From positions 1-7,893 of the forward strand of contig JALOMM010000060.1 of assembly GCA_025455535.1 (NCBI GenBank): a stretch of 7,893 bases of DNA, read 5' to 3'. The notes beneath the pieces are model-generated. The model was given only the letters and a program-made list of their open reading frames with translations. It did not search any database and was not told the DNA's origin. Shown in pieces: positions 1-7,030 of the stretch. Each line of letters opens with the position of its first letter. Position 1 is the stretch's first letter. Position numbers and translations under genes: made by a program. The stretch comes from Bacteroidales bacterium. GTDB taxonomy: Bacteria; Bacteroidota; Bacteroidia; Bacteroidales; VadinHA17.

Positions 1-9
1 GTCGCACAG

Positions 10-1152
10 ATGGAATTCATTGAGCCGATATTATATATAGGAATAGCACAGTCATTCTTTGCAGGTCTCCTGATAGCCACCAGGAGGCCTTTTACAACTG
101 CCAACCGGATAATGACGGCATGGGTCTTTCTCTTCTGCATTGAGATGATATCTGCACTGATAAATCAGACGGTCCTTGAAATGTACTCCTTCCCGTTCAT
201 TTCATTTACCTACGGACCACTGCTTTATCTCTACGTCAGGCACAGCACTAACCCGTCGCTGAAATATCAGCCCTGGCACACCCTTCATTTTATTCCCTTT
301 TTCGTCTTTTTTGCCGTTTCGGTAATTTTTCGCAACAGATCGTTCTTCGATGACCTGAGCGGATTCTTTGTAATTGACAGATTCACCCCTCTCAGGATTG
401 CTTACGGCGTATGTTTCTTCCTTTCAGTGACTGTTTACAGCATCCTTTCATTCATCCGGATACGCCGTCACCAGGTGCATCTCCGCGATATTGTCTCATA
501 CACCTCGGATAAACTCACGCTGAACTGGATGAAGATCCTTTCAATAACATTCTATGTGGGGTATGTGGTTGTCTTTATTCTCGGCGGGATTGACATCATA
601 GCAGGACTCGTGCCATTCGACCCCTACATCCTTACTTTTGTCTTTATAGCCTTTTTCTCATTCGCATACAGTTTTTATGCCATCCGCCAGCCTGAAATTC
701 TTGATTATCCTCTTTCTGCTGCAAGGGAGGAGAATGATAACGGAACCCCGGCAGAAGCAGAAAAATATGCAAAAAGCGGCCTGAGGAAAGAGCAGGCTGA
801 GGAATACCTTACAAAGCTGCTGACTATTATGGACGAAGAAAAGCCATACCTTGACGGAGATATGACTATTCATCATCTTTCACAAAAAACCGGCATACCC
901 CGTCATTACATAACCGAGGTTCTGAACGAAAAACACGGACGGAACTTTTTTACGTTCGTCAATGAGTACAGGGTTAGGGAAGTTATCAGCCGGATCAATG
1001 ATCCGAGGTATCAGCATTATACTATTCTTGCCATTGCCTTTGATGCCGGATTCAATTCAAAATCAACCTTTAACTCCATCTTCAAGGCTTATACCGGCAA
1101 AACGCCGAGTGAATACAGGAGCGAGCTAACCAGGCCAACGGAGAAGGTGTGA
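10..1152 (+). CDS. Membrane-embedded AraC-family transcriptional regulator (7 TM helices + C-terminal HTH)
   Basis: Predicted one-component regulator that sits in the inner membrane and binds DNA through its cytoplasmic C-terminus. The first 225 residues contain about seven hydrophobic helices (roughly 6-24, 34-53, 63-77, 92-107, 128-150, 174-200, 206-224). A charged linker (235-265) follows, then a typical AraC/HTH_18 domain (about 266-373) with two helix-turn-helix units near 286-305 and 337-357. The second carries the family hallmark AIAFDAGFNSKSTFNSIFK followed by TGKTPSEYR. This layout is common in Bacteroidetes; the ligand of the membrane part is generally unknown. There is no separate kinase or ligand-binding domain. 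The reading frame is open to the left edge (GTC GCA CAG precede the ATG) and no Shine-Dalgarno is visible, so a start outside the window is possible, although the N-terminus looks complete for the family. The gene lies 104 bp upstream of, and in the same orientation as, the exporter operon; control of that operon is inferred from position only. Confidence 0.9.
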   Translation: MEFIEPILYIGIAQSFFAGLLIATRRPFTTANRIMTAWVFLFCIEMISALINQTVLEMYSFPFISFTYGPLLYLYVRHSTNPSLKYQPWHTLHFIPFFVFFAVSVIFRNRSFFDDLSGFFVIDRFTPLRIAYGVCFFLSVTVYSILSFIRIRRHQVHLRDIVSYTSDKLTLNWMKILSITFYVGYVVVFILGGIDIIAGLVPFDPYILTFVFIAFFSFAYSFYAIRQPEILDYPLSAAREENDNGTPAEAEKYAKSGLRKEQAEEYLTKLLTIMDEEKPYLDGDMTIHHLSQKTGIPRHYITEVLNEKHGRNFFTFVNEYRVREVISRINDPRYQHYTILAIAFDAGFNSKSTFNSIFKAYTGKTPSEYRSELTRPTEKV

Positions 1153-1190
1153 TCCGAGCGGCTGAAACAACCTTTGCCCTCTGATACTGT

Positions 1191-1236
1191 CTGACCCGCA
1201 TGGTCAGGTCGCCTGGTGAATTATTCATGACGACCT
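1191..1236 (+). other. Possible hairpins in the spacer between regulator and exporter operon
   Basis: The 104 bp spacer 1153-1256 holds two mutually exclusive short inverted repeats. CTGACC (1191-1196) can pair with GGTCAG (1202-1207) over a 5-base loop. AGGTCG (1206-1211) can pair with CGACCT (1231-1236), enclosing a small inner hairpin TGAA/TTCA (1217-1220 and 1224-1227), and is followed by TTTGCTT. The second could act as a weak terminator of the regulator gene or as a leader structure for the barrel gene, whose ATG is 20 bases downstream. The stems are short and the T-run is broken, so this is only a candidate. No convincing Bacteroidetes promoter (TTTG / TAnnTTTG) was found here. Confidence 0.25.
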
Positions 1237-1256
1237 TTGCTTAAAAGCATTGAATC

Positions 1257-2603
1257 ATGAAGCGAAGGTCAGGCTTGTTGTTGATATTGTATCTGGTCCC
1301 GTTAGCTCTCTATTCTCAGGAAAAAACCCTTACTCCCGGCGGCTTTGTCAGGGGAGGTATTTTTTTAAGTGCCGGTGATTATGAGCATGATGTAAATGCG
1401 GCTTTTGGCGATGCCGCACTGACGCTTACAGCAACCGATAACCTAAGCTTTAAGGGTTTTACCGACGTGAGGGTCCGCCTGGGACAGCAGTTCGGGGAAA
1501 ATGTGAATTCATTCACCCTCCGTGAGGCCTGGGGGATGTACTACAACAAATACATGAGTATTTCCGCTGGACAGAAGATCATCAAGTGGGGAAAAACCGA
1601 CATGTTCACCCCGCTGTCCCGGTTCTGCCCTGTTGATTATACGTTGCGAAGTCCTGATTTTGAGGATGCCGAGCTTGGTAATATCCTCGGAGTGCTTACC
1701 CTCACCCCTGCCCCCTTTTTCAAGCTTTCGGCAGTAGCAGCTCCGTTCTGGAATCCGTCAATTTTGATTATCAAACCGATACCATTGCCTTCGAATATGC
1801 AGGTGGAACTGCCTGAAGGATTCAAATCAGGGAACGGATTTTACTCCTACGGATTCAGGGGTGACTTCACACTAAGGGGTTTTGACGCAGGGCTGCAATG
1901 GTATCATGGTCCTGACCTGATGCCGGGATTGACCATGGTAAGCGCCGATTACACCAATCCCCTTGAACCGGCCATCGCGGTTGAAGGTGTCCCATACATA
2001 ATAAACAGTGCCGGTTTTGACTTTGAAACTGTGATATCGCCATTTATCCTCCGGGGAACCCTGGCTTACACTAAACCTGAACAGGAAAAAGCCGGGAATG
2101 AGGAAGTCCCGTTCCCTCAGGTTGAATGGGTTGCAGGGCTCGACTGGACTCCCGGTGCATTAAGGGTTACCGCCGAATATGCAGGCAAAAAAGTGCTGGA
2201 TTTCTATGAAGCTCCGTATGATCCTCTCATTGGCACCACACTCAACATGGAAGAGCTGATGGAGCTTTTCAGCACCCCCGGGTTTGACCCTGTTGAGTTT
2301 ACCAGATCACAGATTGAAGCATTCAACAGGCTGTATAACAACCAGTTATTTGAGTATTACCATTCTGCCGGATTGAGAGTTGAGGCTGAGCTCTTCTATG
2401 GCAGGCTTATTCCTTCATTAACAACTGTTTACAATTTTACTTCCAGAGACCTGATGCTTCGTCCGGCAGTCAGATACAAACCTGCGGACAGTGTGACACT
2501 CACCGTTGGGTATGAACATTATACGGGAACTGAAGGAGGTCTTTACGACATTATTGATGATTTCATGAAAGCGGCATTCTTCTCACTAAGGATAGATTTT
2601 TAA
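1257..2603 (+). CDS. Outer-membrane beta-barrel protein, DUF1302-like
   Basis: Predicted secreted outer-membrane beta-barrel. Residues 1-20 form a Sec signal peptide (MKRR, a hydrophobic core, then ALYS before Gln21). The rest alternates polar and hydrophobic residues with many aromatic and Gly residues, as in membrane beta-strands, and ends in ...SLRIDF with the C-terminal Phe typical of proteins inserted by BamA. The segment GQKIIKWGKTDMFTPLSRF (105-123), followed by CPVD (124-127), resembles the 'G-x-x-x-x-WG-x-x-D ... NP-x-D' signature of DUF1302-type barrels, which often neighbour RND exporters and LolA-like proteins. At 448 residues it is of ordinary size for this class. No TonB box or plug domain is seen, so it is not a TonB-dependent receptor. 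It starts the three-gene unit: its TAA is 3 bp before the exporter ATG. A role as the outer-membrane exit or receiving site for the exporter's cargo is inferred. No Shine-Dalgarno precedes the ATG, but the signal peptide fixes the start. Confidence 0.8.
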   Translation: MKRRSGLLLILYLVPLALYSQEKTLTPGGFVRGGIFLSAGDYEHDVNAAFGDAALTLTATDNLSFKGFTDVRVRLGQQFGENVNSFTLREAWGMYYNKYMSISAGQKIIKWGKTDMFTPLSRFCPVDYTLRSPDFEDAELGNILGVLTLTPAPFFKLSAVAAPFWNPSILIIKPIPLPSNMQVELPEGFKSGNGFYSYGFRGDFTLRGFDAGLQWYHGPDLMPGLTMVSADYTNPLEPAIAVEGVPYIINSAGFDFETVISPFILRGTLAYTKPEQEKAGNEEVPFPQVEWVAGLDWTPGALRVTAEYAGKKVLDFYEAPYDPLIGTTLNMEELMELFSTPGFDPVEFTRSQIEAFNRLYNNQLFEYYHSAGLRVEAELFYGRLIPSLTTVYNFTSRDLMLRPAVRYKPADSVTLTVGYEHYTGTEGGLYDIIDDFMKAAFFSLRIDF

Positions 2604-2606
2604 ACC

Positions 2607-4994
2607 ATGACTGACTTTATAATTAAATATAAGTGGGCGATAATAGCAGTATCATTTGCTCTGGCAGCAGGTCTGGGCATCCTGATACCCTCTACCGGGA
2701 CTGACCCTGACATCAGGAATTATATTCCCCGTACCATGCCTTCGCGGGTGACGAATGACTCGATTGAGCAGGAGTTTGGGGTCCAGGATATGATCATTGT
2801 GCTCTTTACTGACAGTTCCATTCTGGTTCCGGGTGACCTCAGGCAGGTCAAGGAAGTTGACAGGGCTATGTCAAGAATGGAGGGAATTGGGACGATCAAC
2901 TCCATTTATACAGCTCGGAAGATCGAGGGCAGAGATGGGATGATGGTAGTTGATCCCCTCATCGGCAGGATCCCGGAAACGCCTGAAGATTTCTTAACTC
3001 TTAAGAATGATATCCTGGCTAACCAGTTTGCCCGGGACATTGTTGTTTCATCAGATATGACCGCAGCGGCGATCACCGGTACCATCAGTTCAGCAGAGCC
3101 GGAGTATGAGACCCTCAACAAGGTTGATTCTGTCATTGCGGCTCAGCAGGGTGATGCGCTGATTCTGACGGGCGGACTGCCATATATAAGACAGTTCATT
3201 ATCAAGGATGTGAACCAGGATGCCATGATCCTGATTCCCATTGCCCTTATAATCATGCTGGTGGTTCTTAAGCTTTCGCTCGGTAACTGGAGAAGCGTTT
3301 TCATACCCTTTACAGTGGTTATACTTTCGACAGCTGTGACCATGGGCATGATCCCGTTGCTCGGATGGAAGTTTTCAATCATTATGTGCCTTGCCCCCAT
3401 CATACTTATCTCGGTGGCGAACAATTACGGTATATATCTGGTTGTCAGGCAACAGGAGATTTCAAAATCTGACCTGCCGGTGACCGCGAAAGAGATGATC
3501 AGGTCAATTACCGGCTCGCTGAATATGCCCATACTGTTCAGCGGACTGACCACCATTGCCGGGCTGCTGGGCCTACTGACACATTCAATCATTCCTGCAA
3601 GGCAGGTCGGCATACTTGCGGCTGCGGGTGTAAGCCTGGCCCTGTCAATGAGCCTGTTATTGATTCCTGCACTCATATACTTTCAGCACACCCACAGCAG
3701 AAAACTCCGGCCGGTACGGGCAGTAAAGAACGACCTGATCAGCCGTGCCCTCGAAGGGATTTCTTCTATAGTCATCAGGCGCCCCGGAAGAGTGCTGATG
3801 GTATCGTTGGTGGTGACCCTCCTTCTGGGTACCGGCATAGGCTTCCTGCGAATTGACACCAACCAGGAAAATTTCTTTCCCCATAAACACCCTGTCAGAA
3901 AAGCCTCGGAAATTATCAATTCGAAATTCGGCGGTTCGCAGACCATATCGGTGATGATCAGCGGTGACATCAAGGACCCTCTCCTGATGCAGAAGATCGA
4001 TGATCTTACACAGCACCTGAAGGGTTCGGAGGGGGTCGGCGGCGTCTTTTCCATTTCAGATGTTGTGAGAGAGATGAGCAAGGCGCTGTATGAGCCCACT
4101 GAACCTGAATATGACAGGATACCCTCATCAGCAGAGGCTATTGCGCAGATGTTCGAACTATATAACATGAGTGGAAATCCGGACGATTTCAAACAGCTGA
4201 TGAACTTTGAAAATACAAAGGCCCACATCCTGGTCCGTCTGTCAAGACCCGACAATGATATTGTCAGGGACCTCAGGGATGATATAAAGGTCTTTGCCGC
4301 AGCTTTCCCGGCTACAGTGACCGTAGGCGGTTATGCAATCATTATGACTGAGTTTGCCCGGAAGATCATCAATGGTCAGGTATCGTCGCTGATATTTGCC
4401 CTTATTGTGGTTATGATACTTCTGGCGATTATTTTCCGGTCATTCAAGGGAGGCCTGATCGGATCAATCCCTCTCGGCGCTTCAATTATCATTCAGTTTG
4501 GTGTAATGGGAATCACAGGTGTTGCCATCGATGCAGCAACTGCCCTCCTCTCCTCGATTATGATCGGCGTCGGGGTTGACTTCACCATCCAGTTCCTGTG
4601 GAGATACAAGCTTGAACTCGGAAAAGGGGGCACTCACCGGGAGGCCATTTCCACCACCTACAGGACAACTGCACGAAGCATCGTTATTAATGGCCTGAGC
4701 GTTATGGCCGGTTTCTCTGCAACCTTCCTTTCAGGATTTCTGTCGATAAGGTTTTTCGGTTATCTGACGTTGCTGGCCATAGGTTCGTGCCTTATTTATG
4801 CAATTATAGTGATGCCGGCATTCATGCTATACTTCAAACCGGCCTTCATTGAGGCAAAACTGAAACGATTAAATAATAACAAGGAAAATAATGAAAAAGA
4901 TGTTATTCCTATTGTCAGCGGTATTGGTTCTGTCACTGCAGGCCACGCTGGCTCAGCTGTCAGATCCCGTGCAACTGATGGAACGCAGCCGTGA
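2607..4994 (+). CDS. RND-superfamily (MMPL / COG1033-type) inner-membrane exporter
   Basis: Predicted proton-driven exporter of hydrophobic or lipidic molecules. The chain has the two-fold RND layout. TM1 (about 10-27), a periplasmic domain (28-205) and TM2-TM6 (206-358) form the first half; TM7 (394-414), a second periplasmic domain (415-590) and TM8-TM12 (592-742) form the second. In TM10, GVGVDFTIQF places Asp658 where MMPL proteins carry the proton-relay Asp. The equivalent first-half segment (TM4, ISVANNYGIY) has Asn273 instead. The length, near 760 residues before the tail, fits COG1033 exporters and is shorter than the HAE1/AcrB type. No membrane-fusion (HlyD/AcrA) gene is adjacent; the LolA-like gene may fill the periplasmic role. 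The last 34 or so residues (about 762-795) are read in a different frame over the start and signal peptide of the next gene and have no look of a folded domain. The start ATG is 3 bp after the barrel stop, which suggests translational coupling. The family call is firm; the substrate is unknown. Confidence 0.92.
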   Translation: MTDFIIKYKWAIIAVSFALAAGLGILIPSTGTDPDIRNYIPRTMPSRVTNDSIEQEFGVQDMIIVLFTDSSILVPGDLRQVKEVDRAMSRMEGIGTINSIYTARKIEGRDGMMVVDPLIGRIPETPEDFLTLKNDILANQFARDIVVSSDMTAAAITGTISSAEPEYETLNKVDSVIAAQQGDALILTGGLPYIRQFIIKDVNQDAMILIPIALIIMLVVLKLSLGNWRSVFIPFTVVILSTAVTMGMIPLLGWKFSIIMCLAPIILISVANNYGIYLVVRQQEISKSDLPVTAKEMIRSITGSLNMPILFSGLTTIAGLLGLLTHSIIPARQVGILAAAGVSLALSMSLLLIPALIYFQHTHSRKLRPVRAVKNDLISRALEGISSIVIRRPGRVLMVSLVVTLLLGTGIGFLRIDTNQENFFPHKHPVRKASEIINSKFGGSQTISVMISGDIKDPLLMQKIDDLTQHLKGSEGVGGVFSISDVVREMSKALYEPTEPEYDRIPSSAEAIAQMFELYNMSGNPDDFKQLMNFENTKAHILVRLSRPDNDIVRDLRDDIKVFAAAFPATVTVGGYAIIMTEFARKIINGQVSSLIFALIVVMILLAIIFRSFKGGLIGSIPLGASIIIQFGVMGITGVAIDAATALLSSIMIGVGVDFTIQFLWRYKLELGKGGTHREAISTTYRTTARSIVINGLSVMAGFSATFLSGFLSIRFFGYLTLLAIGSCLIYAIIVMPAFMLYFKPAFIEAKLKRLNNNKENNEKDVIPIVSGIGSVTAGHAGSAVRSRATDGTQP
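4881..4885 (+). promoter_or_regulatory. Shine-Dalgarno-like site for the LolA-like gene, inside the exporter gene
   Basis: AAGGA lies 5 bases before the ATG at 4891, within the 3' end of the exporter coding region. None of the other visible starts in the window (1257, 2607, 6976) has a comparable motif. It supports independent initiation at 4891 despite the 104 bp overlap. The region is A-rich, so a chance match is possible. Confidence 0.4.
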
Positions 4995-5667
4995 CCTGAC
5001 CATGTCAGGGAACCTTCAGTCAACCATAGTGCTGACAATTACAGAGAAGAACGGTTCAACGAGAACGCGCAAGTTGACCATGCAGGCAAAGACAGCAGGA
5101 GGCACCGAGAAGAGGATGATAAAGTTCCTTGATCCGGCCGACGTAAGGGGAACTGCCATGCTTATTGTAGACAATGAGGAGACGCAGGATGATATGTGGA
5201 TCTATCTGCCCGCACTTAAAAAGACAAGACGGATTGTGTCTACAGAAAAGGGAAAGAGCTTCATGAGTTCCGAATTCTCAAACGCTGACATGACCTCTGC
5301 CGCACTCTCTGATTTTAAAATAAGTCATATGCCTGAGTCAGGCAAGAACGACACATGGCTGATAGAAAGCGTCCCCGTCAGTGAAGACAAGGGAGATGAG
5401 TACGGCTATTCAAGAAAGATCACCTGGCTTGACAAAAAGGATCTTAAGGTCAGGAAGATTGAGTTCTTCAATTTTGACGGTGAATTGTTCAAAACGATAG
5501 ACATCATTTCCACCCTGCCGATTGCCGGAAAGGAGGGATATATTATGACAGAAATGTATGTCATGAATCATAATAACGGCCGGAGTTCAAGAATAAAGTT
5601 CGACGAAATAAACACGGCGTCGGTTATCCCCGATAATACATTTACAGTCGAAGCACTGGAGCGATAA
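4891..5667 (+). CDS. Periplasmic LolA-like protein (outer membrane lipoprotein-sorting family, PF17131-like)
   Basis: Predicted soluble periplasmic protein with a LolA/LolB-like fold, a half-open beta-barrel that shelters acyl chains or other lipids. A clear Sec signal peptide (residues 1-21, MKKMLFLLSAVLVL..., cleavage after ATLA before Gln22) fixes the start. There is no lipobox Cys, so it should be soluble. The body carries the family signatures in order: FLDPADVRGTAML (79-91), DDMWIYLPALKKTRRI (100-115) and FMSSEFSNADM (124-134). Close relatives usually read FMGSDFSYEDM in the last motif, so Gly to Ser and Tyr to Asn are small departures. The length (258) is normal. Members are commonly encoded beside MMPL/RND exporters and beta-barrels, and this one overlaps the exporter gene by 104 bp in the +1 frame. 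The inferred role is to carry the exporter's hydrophobic cargo across the periplasm toward the barrel. It is probably not the housekeeping LolA, which normally does not sit in such a unit. Confidence 0.87.
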   Translation: MKKMLFLLSAVLVLSLQATLAQLSDPVQLMERSRDLTMSGNLQSTIVLTITEKNGSTRTRKLTMQAKTAGGTEKRMIKFLDPADVRGTAMLIVDNEETQDDMWIYLPALKKTRRIVSTEKGKSFMSSEFSNADMTSAALSDFKISHMPESGKNDTWLIESVPVSEDKGDEYGYSRKITWLDKKDLKVRKIEFFNFDGELFKTIDIISTLPIAGKEGYIMTEMYVMNHNNGRSSRIKFDEINTASVIPDNTFTVEALER

Positions 5668-5708
5668 AATAGGATCTATAAATCAGATATACAGATATAT
5701 ATCAATTA

Positions 5709-5749
5709 TGCGAATAGGGGTCCAAAATTAATTTAGACCCCTATTCGCA
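5709..5749. terminator. Perfect 14-bp inverted repeat between convergent genes, likely bidirectional terminator
   Basis: TGCGAATAGGGGTC (5709-5722) is the exact reverse complement of GACCCCTATTCGCA (5736-5749). The 13-base AT-rich spacer can add three more A-T pairs after one mismatch. It sits in the 130 bp gap (5668-5797) between two genes that end toward each other, where a terminator serving both strands is expected. Neither flank carries a clean T-run; the sequences are merely AT-rich (GGTTGAATATTTT on the + side, ATAATTGATATATAT on the - side). A dispersed palindromic repeat that happens to serve as a stop is therefore an alternative. The rest of the gap is AT-rich with short ATATAT stretches and no gene. 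Confidence 0.65.
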
Positions 5750-5797
5750 GGTTGAATATTTTATGAAATCGATATAATATGAGCTTACCCTATCGGA

Positions 5798-6976
5798 CTA
5801 TTTTAACCCGTGAATTCCGGAGTAAATTGCATCAAGCAGGCCGCCTCCGGGAGTGTCACCGCTGAGTTCCCAGAACATTATACCGCCTAGTCCCCTTGAT
5901 TTTACATATTCTCCCTTCAGCCTCGCCGAGACTGTATCGTCATATGTAATCAGGATGCTGTCAGTGGCATTGTAGAGCCAGGGAGCCATGGCAACAGTAT
6001 CCCAGTATCTGACGAACCCGTTCTTGTCCTCATATGATTCGCGCAGGGCAAAATAGCGTCCAAAGCCGTCCCATGGTCCCCTGTTGCGCTGGTACATACC
6101 GTTGTTTTCGGGGGGTACGCCCACCCAACCCTTGCCGTAGAAGGCAGCGCCAATGACAAGCTGCGCCGGATCAACCCCTTTTTCAATGCAAAACTCAACT
6201 ATCTCCTGGGCAGACCAGGGTATTGTAGTGTCGGTTGCTGCACGCATGAACTCCGCTGCCGGGCTGTCACCCATGTCCTCTATCCTGACTACTCCGAGAT
6301 TGGTGTGATGCGAGGTGAACCTGTCACCTCCTCCTGAAAGATCATAAGTCATGAGGTTCATGTAATCAGCATATTGCATTACCTTGTCCAATTCAATATG
6401 ATCAAAGAACCTCTGCCAGCCCGCAGCGGCAAATGTCAGGACCTGGTCTCGTCCTATTTTGTCCATCGCTTTCCTCAGGTCATGCATCAAAGCAGTAAAA
6501 TTTTCCTTGTCCTGCGGACCGTAAGGGTTACCGGCACCCGGAAGACCGGGATACTCCCAGTCAATATCCAGCCCGTCGAGGTTGTATTTCTTTATTAAGG
6601 TGACAACGCTCCCGACAAATTGTTTTCTTGTCTCTTCGGTGGCGGCCATCTCTGAAAAGCCTTCCGATCCACCCCATCCCCCACAGGCCACCATAACTTT
6701 CAGGTCAGGGTATTTTTCCTTCTGGGCAGAGAGTTTTTCAAGCAGTACGCCCCTCGCCTCATTTCTGAATTTCATTTGATTGTCATGAACTTCCGTGAAG
6801 CTGAAGATAATATGGGTAAGCTTGTCAAGCTGAAGGGTGTCAGGGTCGAAGTCATCTCCGCGCGGCATAAAATATGCCATTATCTGAGGTCCCTCCAGGG
6901 GCTTGCTCTTCCCTGCATCGCAGCCGGTTGCTATGGCTGCAATCAGGAAAACCAACATCAAAAGCAAGGTTTTCAT
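5798..6976 (-). CDS. Glycoside hydrolase family 18 lipoprotein (chitinase-like)
   Basis: Predicted membrane-anchored GH18 enzyme cleaving beta-1,4-linked N-acetylglucosamine chains (chitin oligomers or related glycans) by substrate-assisted retaining catalysis. Residues 1-18 are a lipoprotein signal peptide with lipobox ATGC and Cys19 as the lipidated residue. The TIM barrel then fills the chain: the substrate-binding strand VMVACGGWGG (94-103, the SxGG-like motif), the catalytic DGLDIDWEYPG with Asp134, Asp137, Asp139 and acid Glu141 all intact, MTYDL (209-213), FYGKGW (279-284) and the barrel-closing GIMFWELSGD (365-374). At 392 residues it is a single-domain enzyme with no carbohydrate-binding module. 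Asp20 follows the lipid Cys and no clear K/D/E-rich surface-export signal is seen, so which membrane or face it occupies is open. It lies 54 bp downstream of the DUF1080 gene on the same strand, which suggests one transcript. Chitinase versus endo-N-acetylglucosaminidase cannot be decided from motifs alone. Confidence 0.93.
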   Translation of the reverse strand: MKTLLLMLVFLIAAIATGCDAGKSKPLEGPQIMAYFMPRGDDFDPDTLQLDKLTHIIFSFTEVHDNQMKFRNEARGVLLEKLSAQKEKYPDLKVMVACGGWGGSEGFSEMAATEETRKQFVGSVVTLIKKYNLDGLDIDWEYPGLPGAGNPYGPQDKENFTALMHDLRKAMDKIGRDQVLTFAAAGWQRFFDHIELDKVMQYADYMNLMTYDLSGGGDRFTSHHTNLGVVRIEDMGDSPAAEFMRAATDTTIPWSAQEIVEFCIEKGVDPAQLVIGAAFYGKGWVGVPPENNGMYQRNRGPWDGFGRYFALRESYEDKNGFVRYWDTVAMAPWLYNATDSILITYDDTVSARLKGEYVKSRGLGGIMFWELSGDTPGGGLLDAIYSGIHGLK

Positions 6977-7030
6977 AAGGATCTGAATTTTAGTAATTAA
7001 TATCTGGAATCTGTCAGTCCGGTGCAGATG

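Noticed and set aside
1232..1239. GACCTTTG as a possible -7 promoter box (Bacteroidetes consensus TAnnTTTG) for the barrel gene
   Set aside because: The first base of the consensus is missing and no TTTG lies 19-21 bases upstream. It would also leave only a very short leader. Not strong enough to annotate.
3683..4255. A 190-codon open frame on the - strand inside the exporter gene, with another of 119 codons (3657-4016) next to it
   Set aside because: It lies wholly antisense to a clear RND coding region, is Ser/Arg-rich, and has no domain or signal. It is a shadow of the real gene's codon pattern.
5681..5705. AT-rich stretch with repeated AGATAT units after the LolA-like gene
   Set aside because: Too short and simple to be a meaningful repeat; it is ordinary AT-rich intergenic sequence.
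6374..7000. Three short + strand open frames opposite the GH18 gene
   Set aside because: They are antisense to the intact GH18 catalytic region and encode no recognisable protein.
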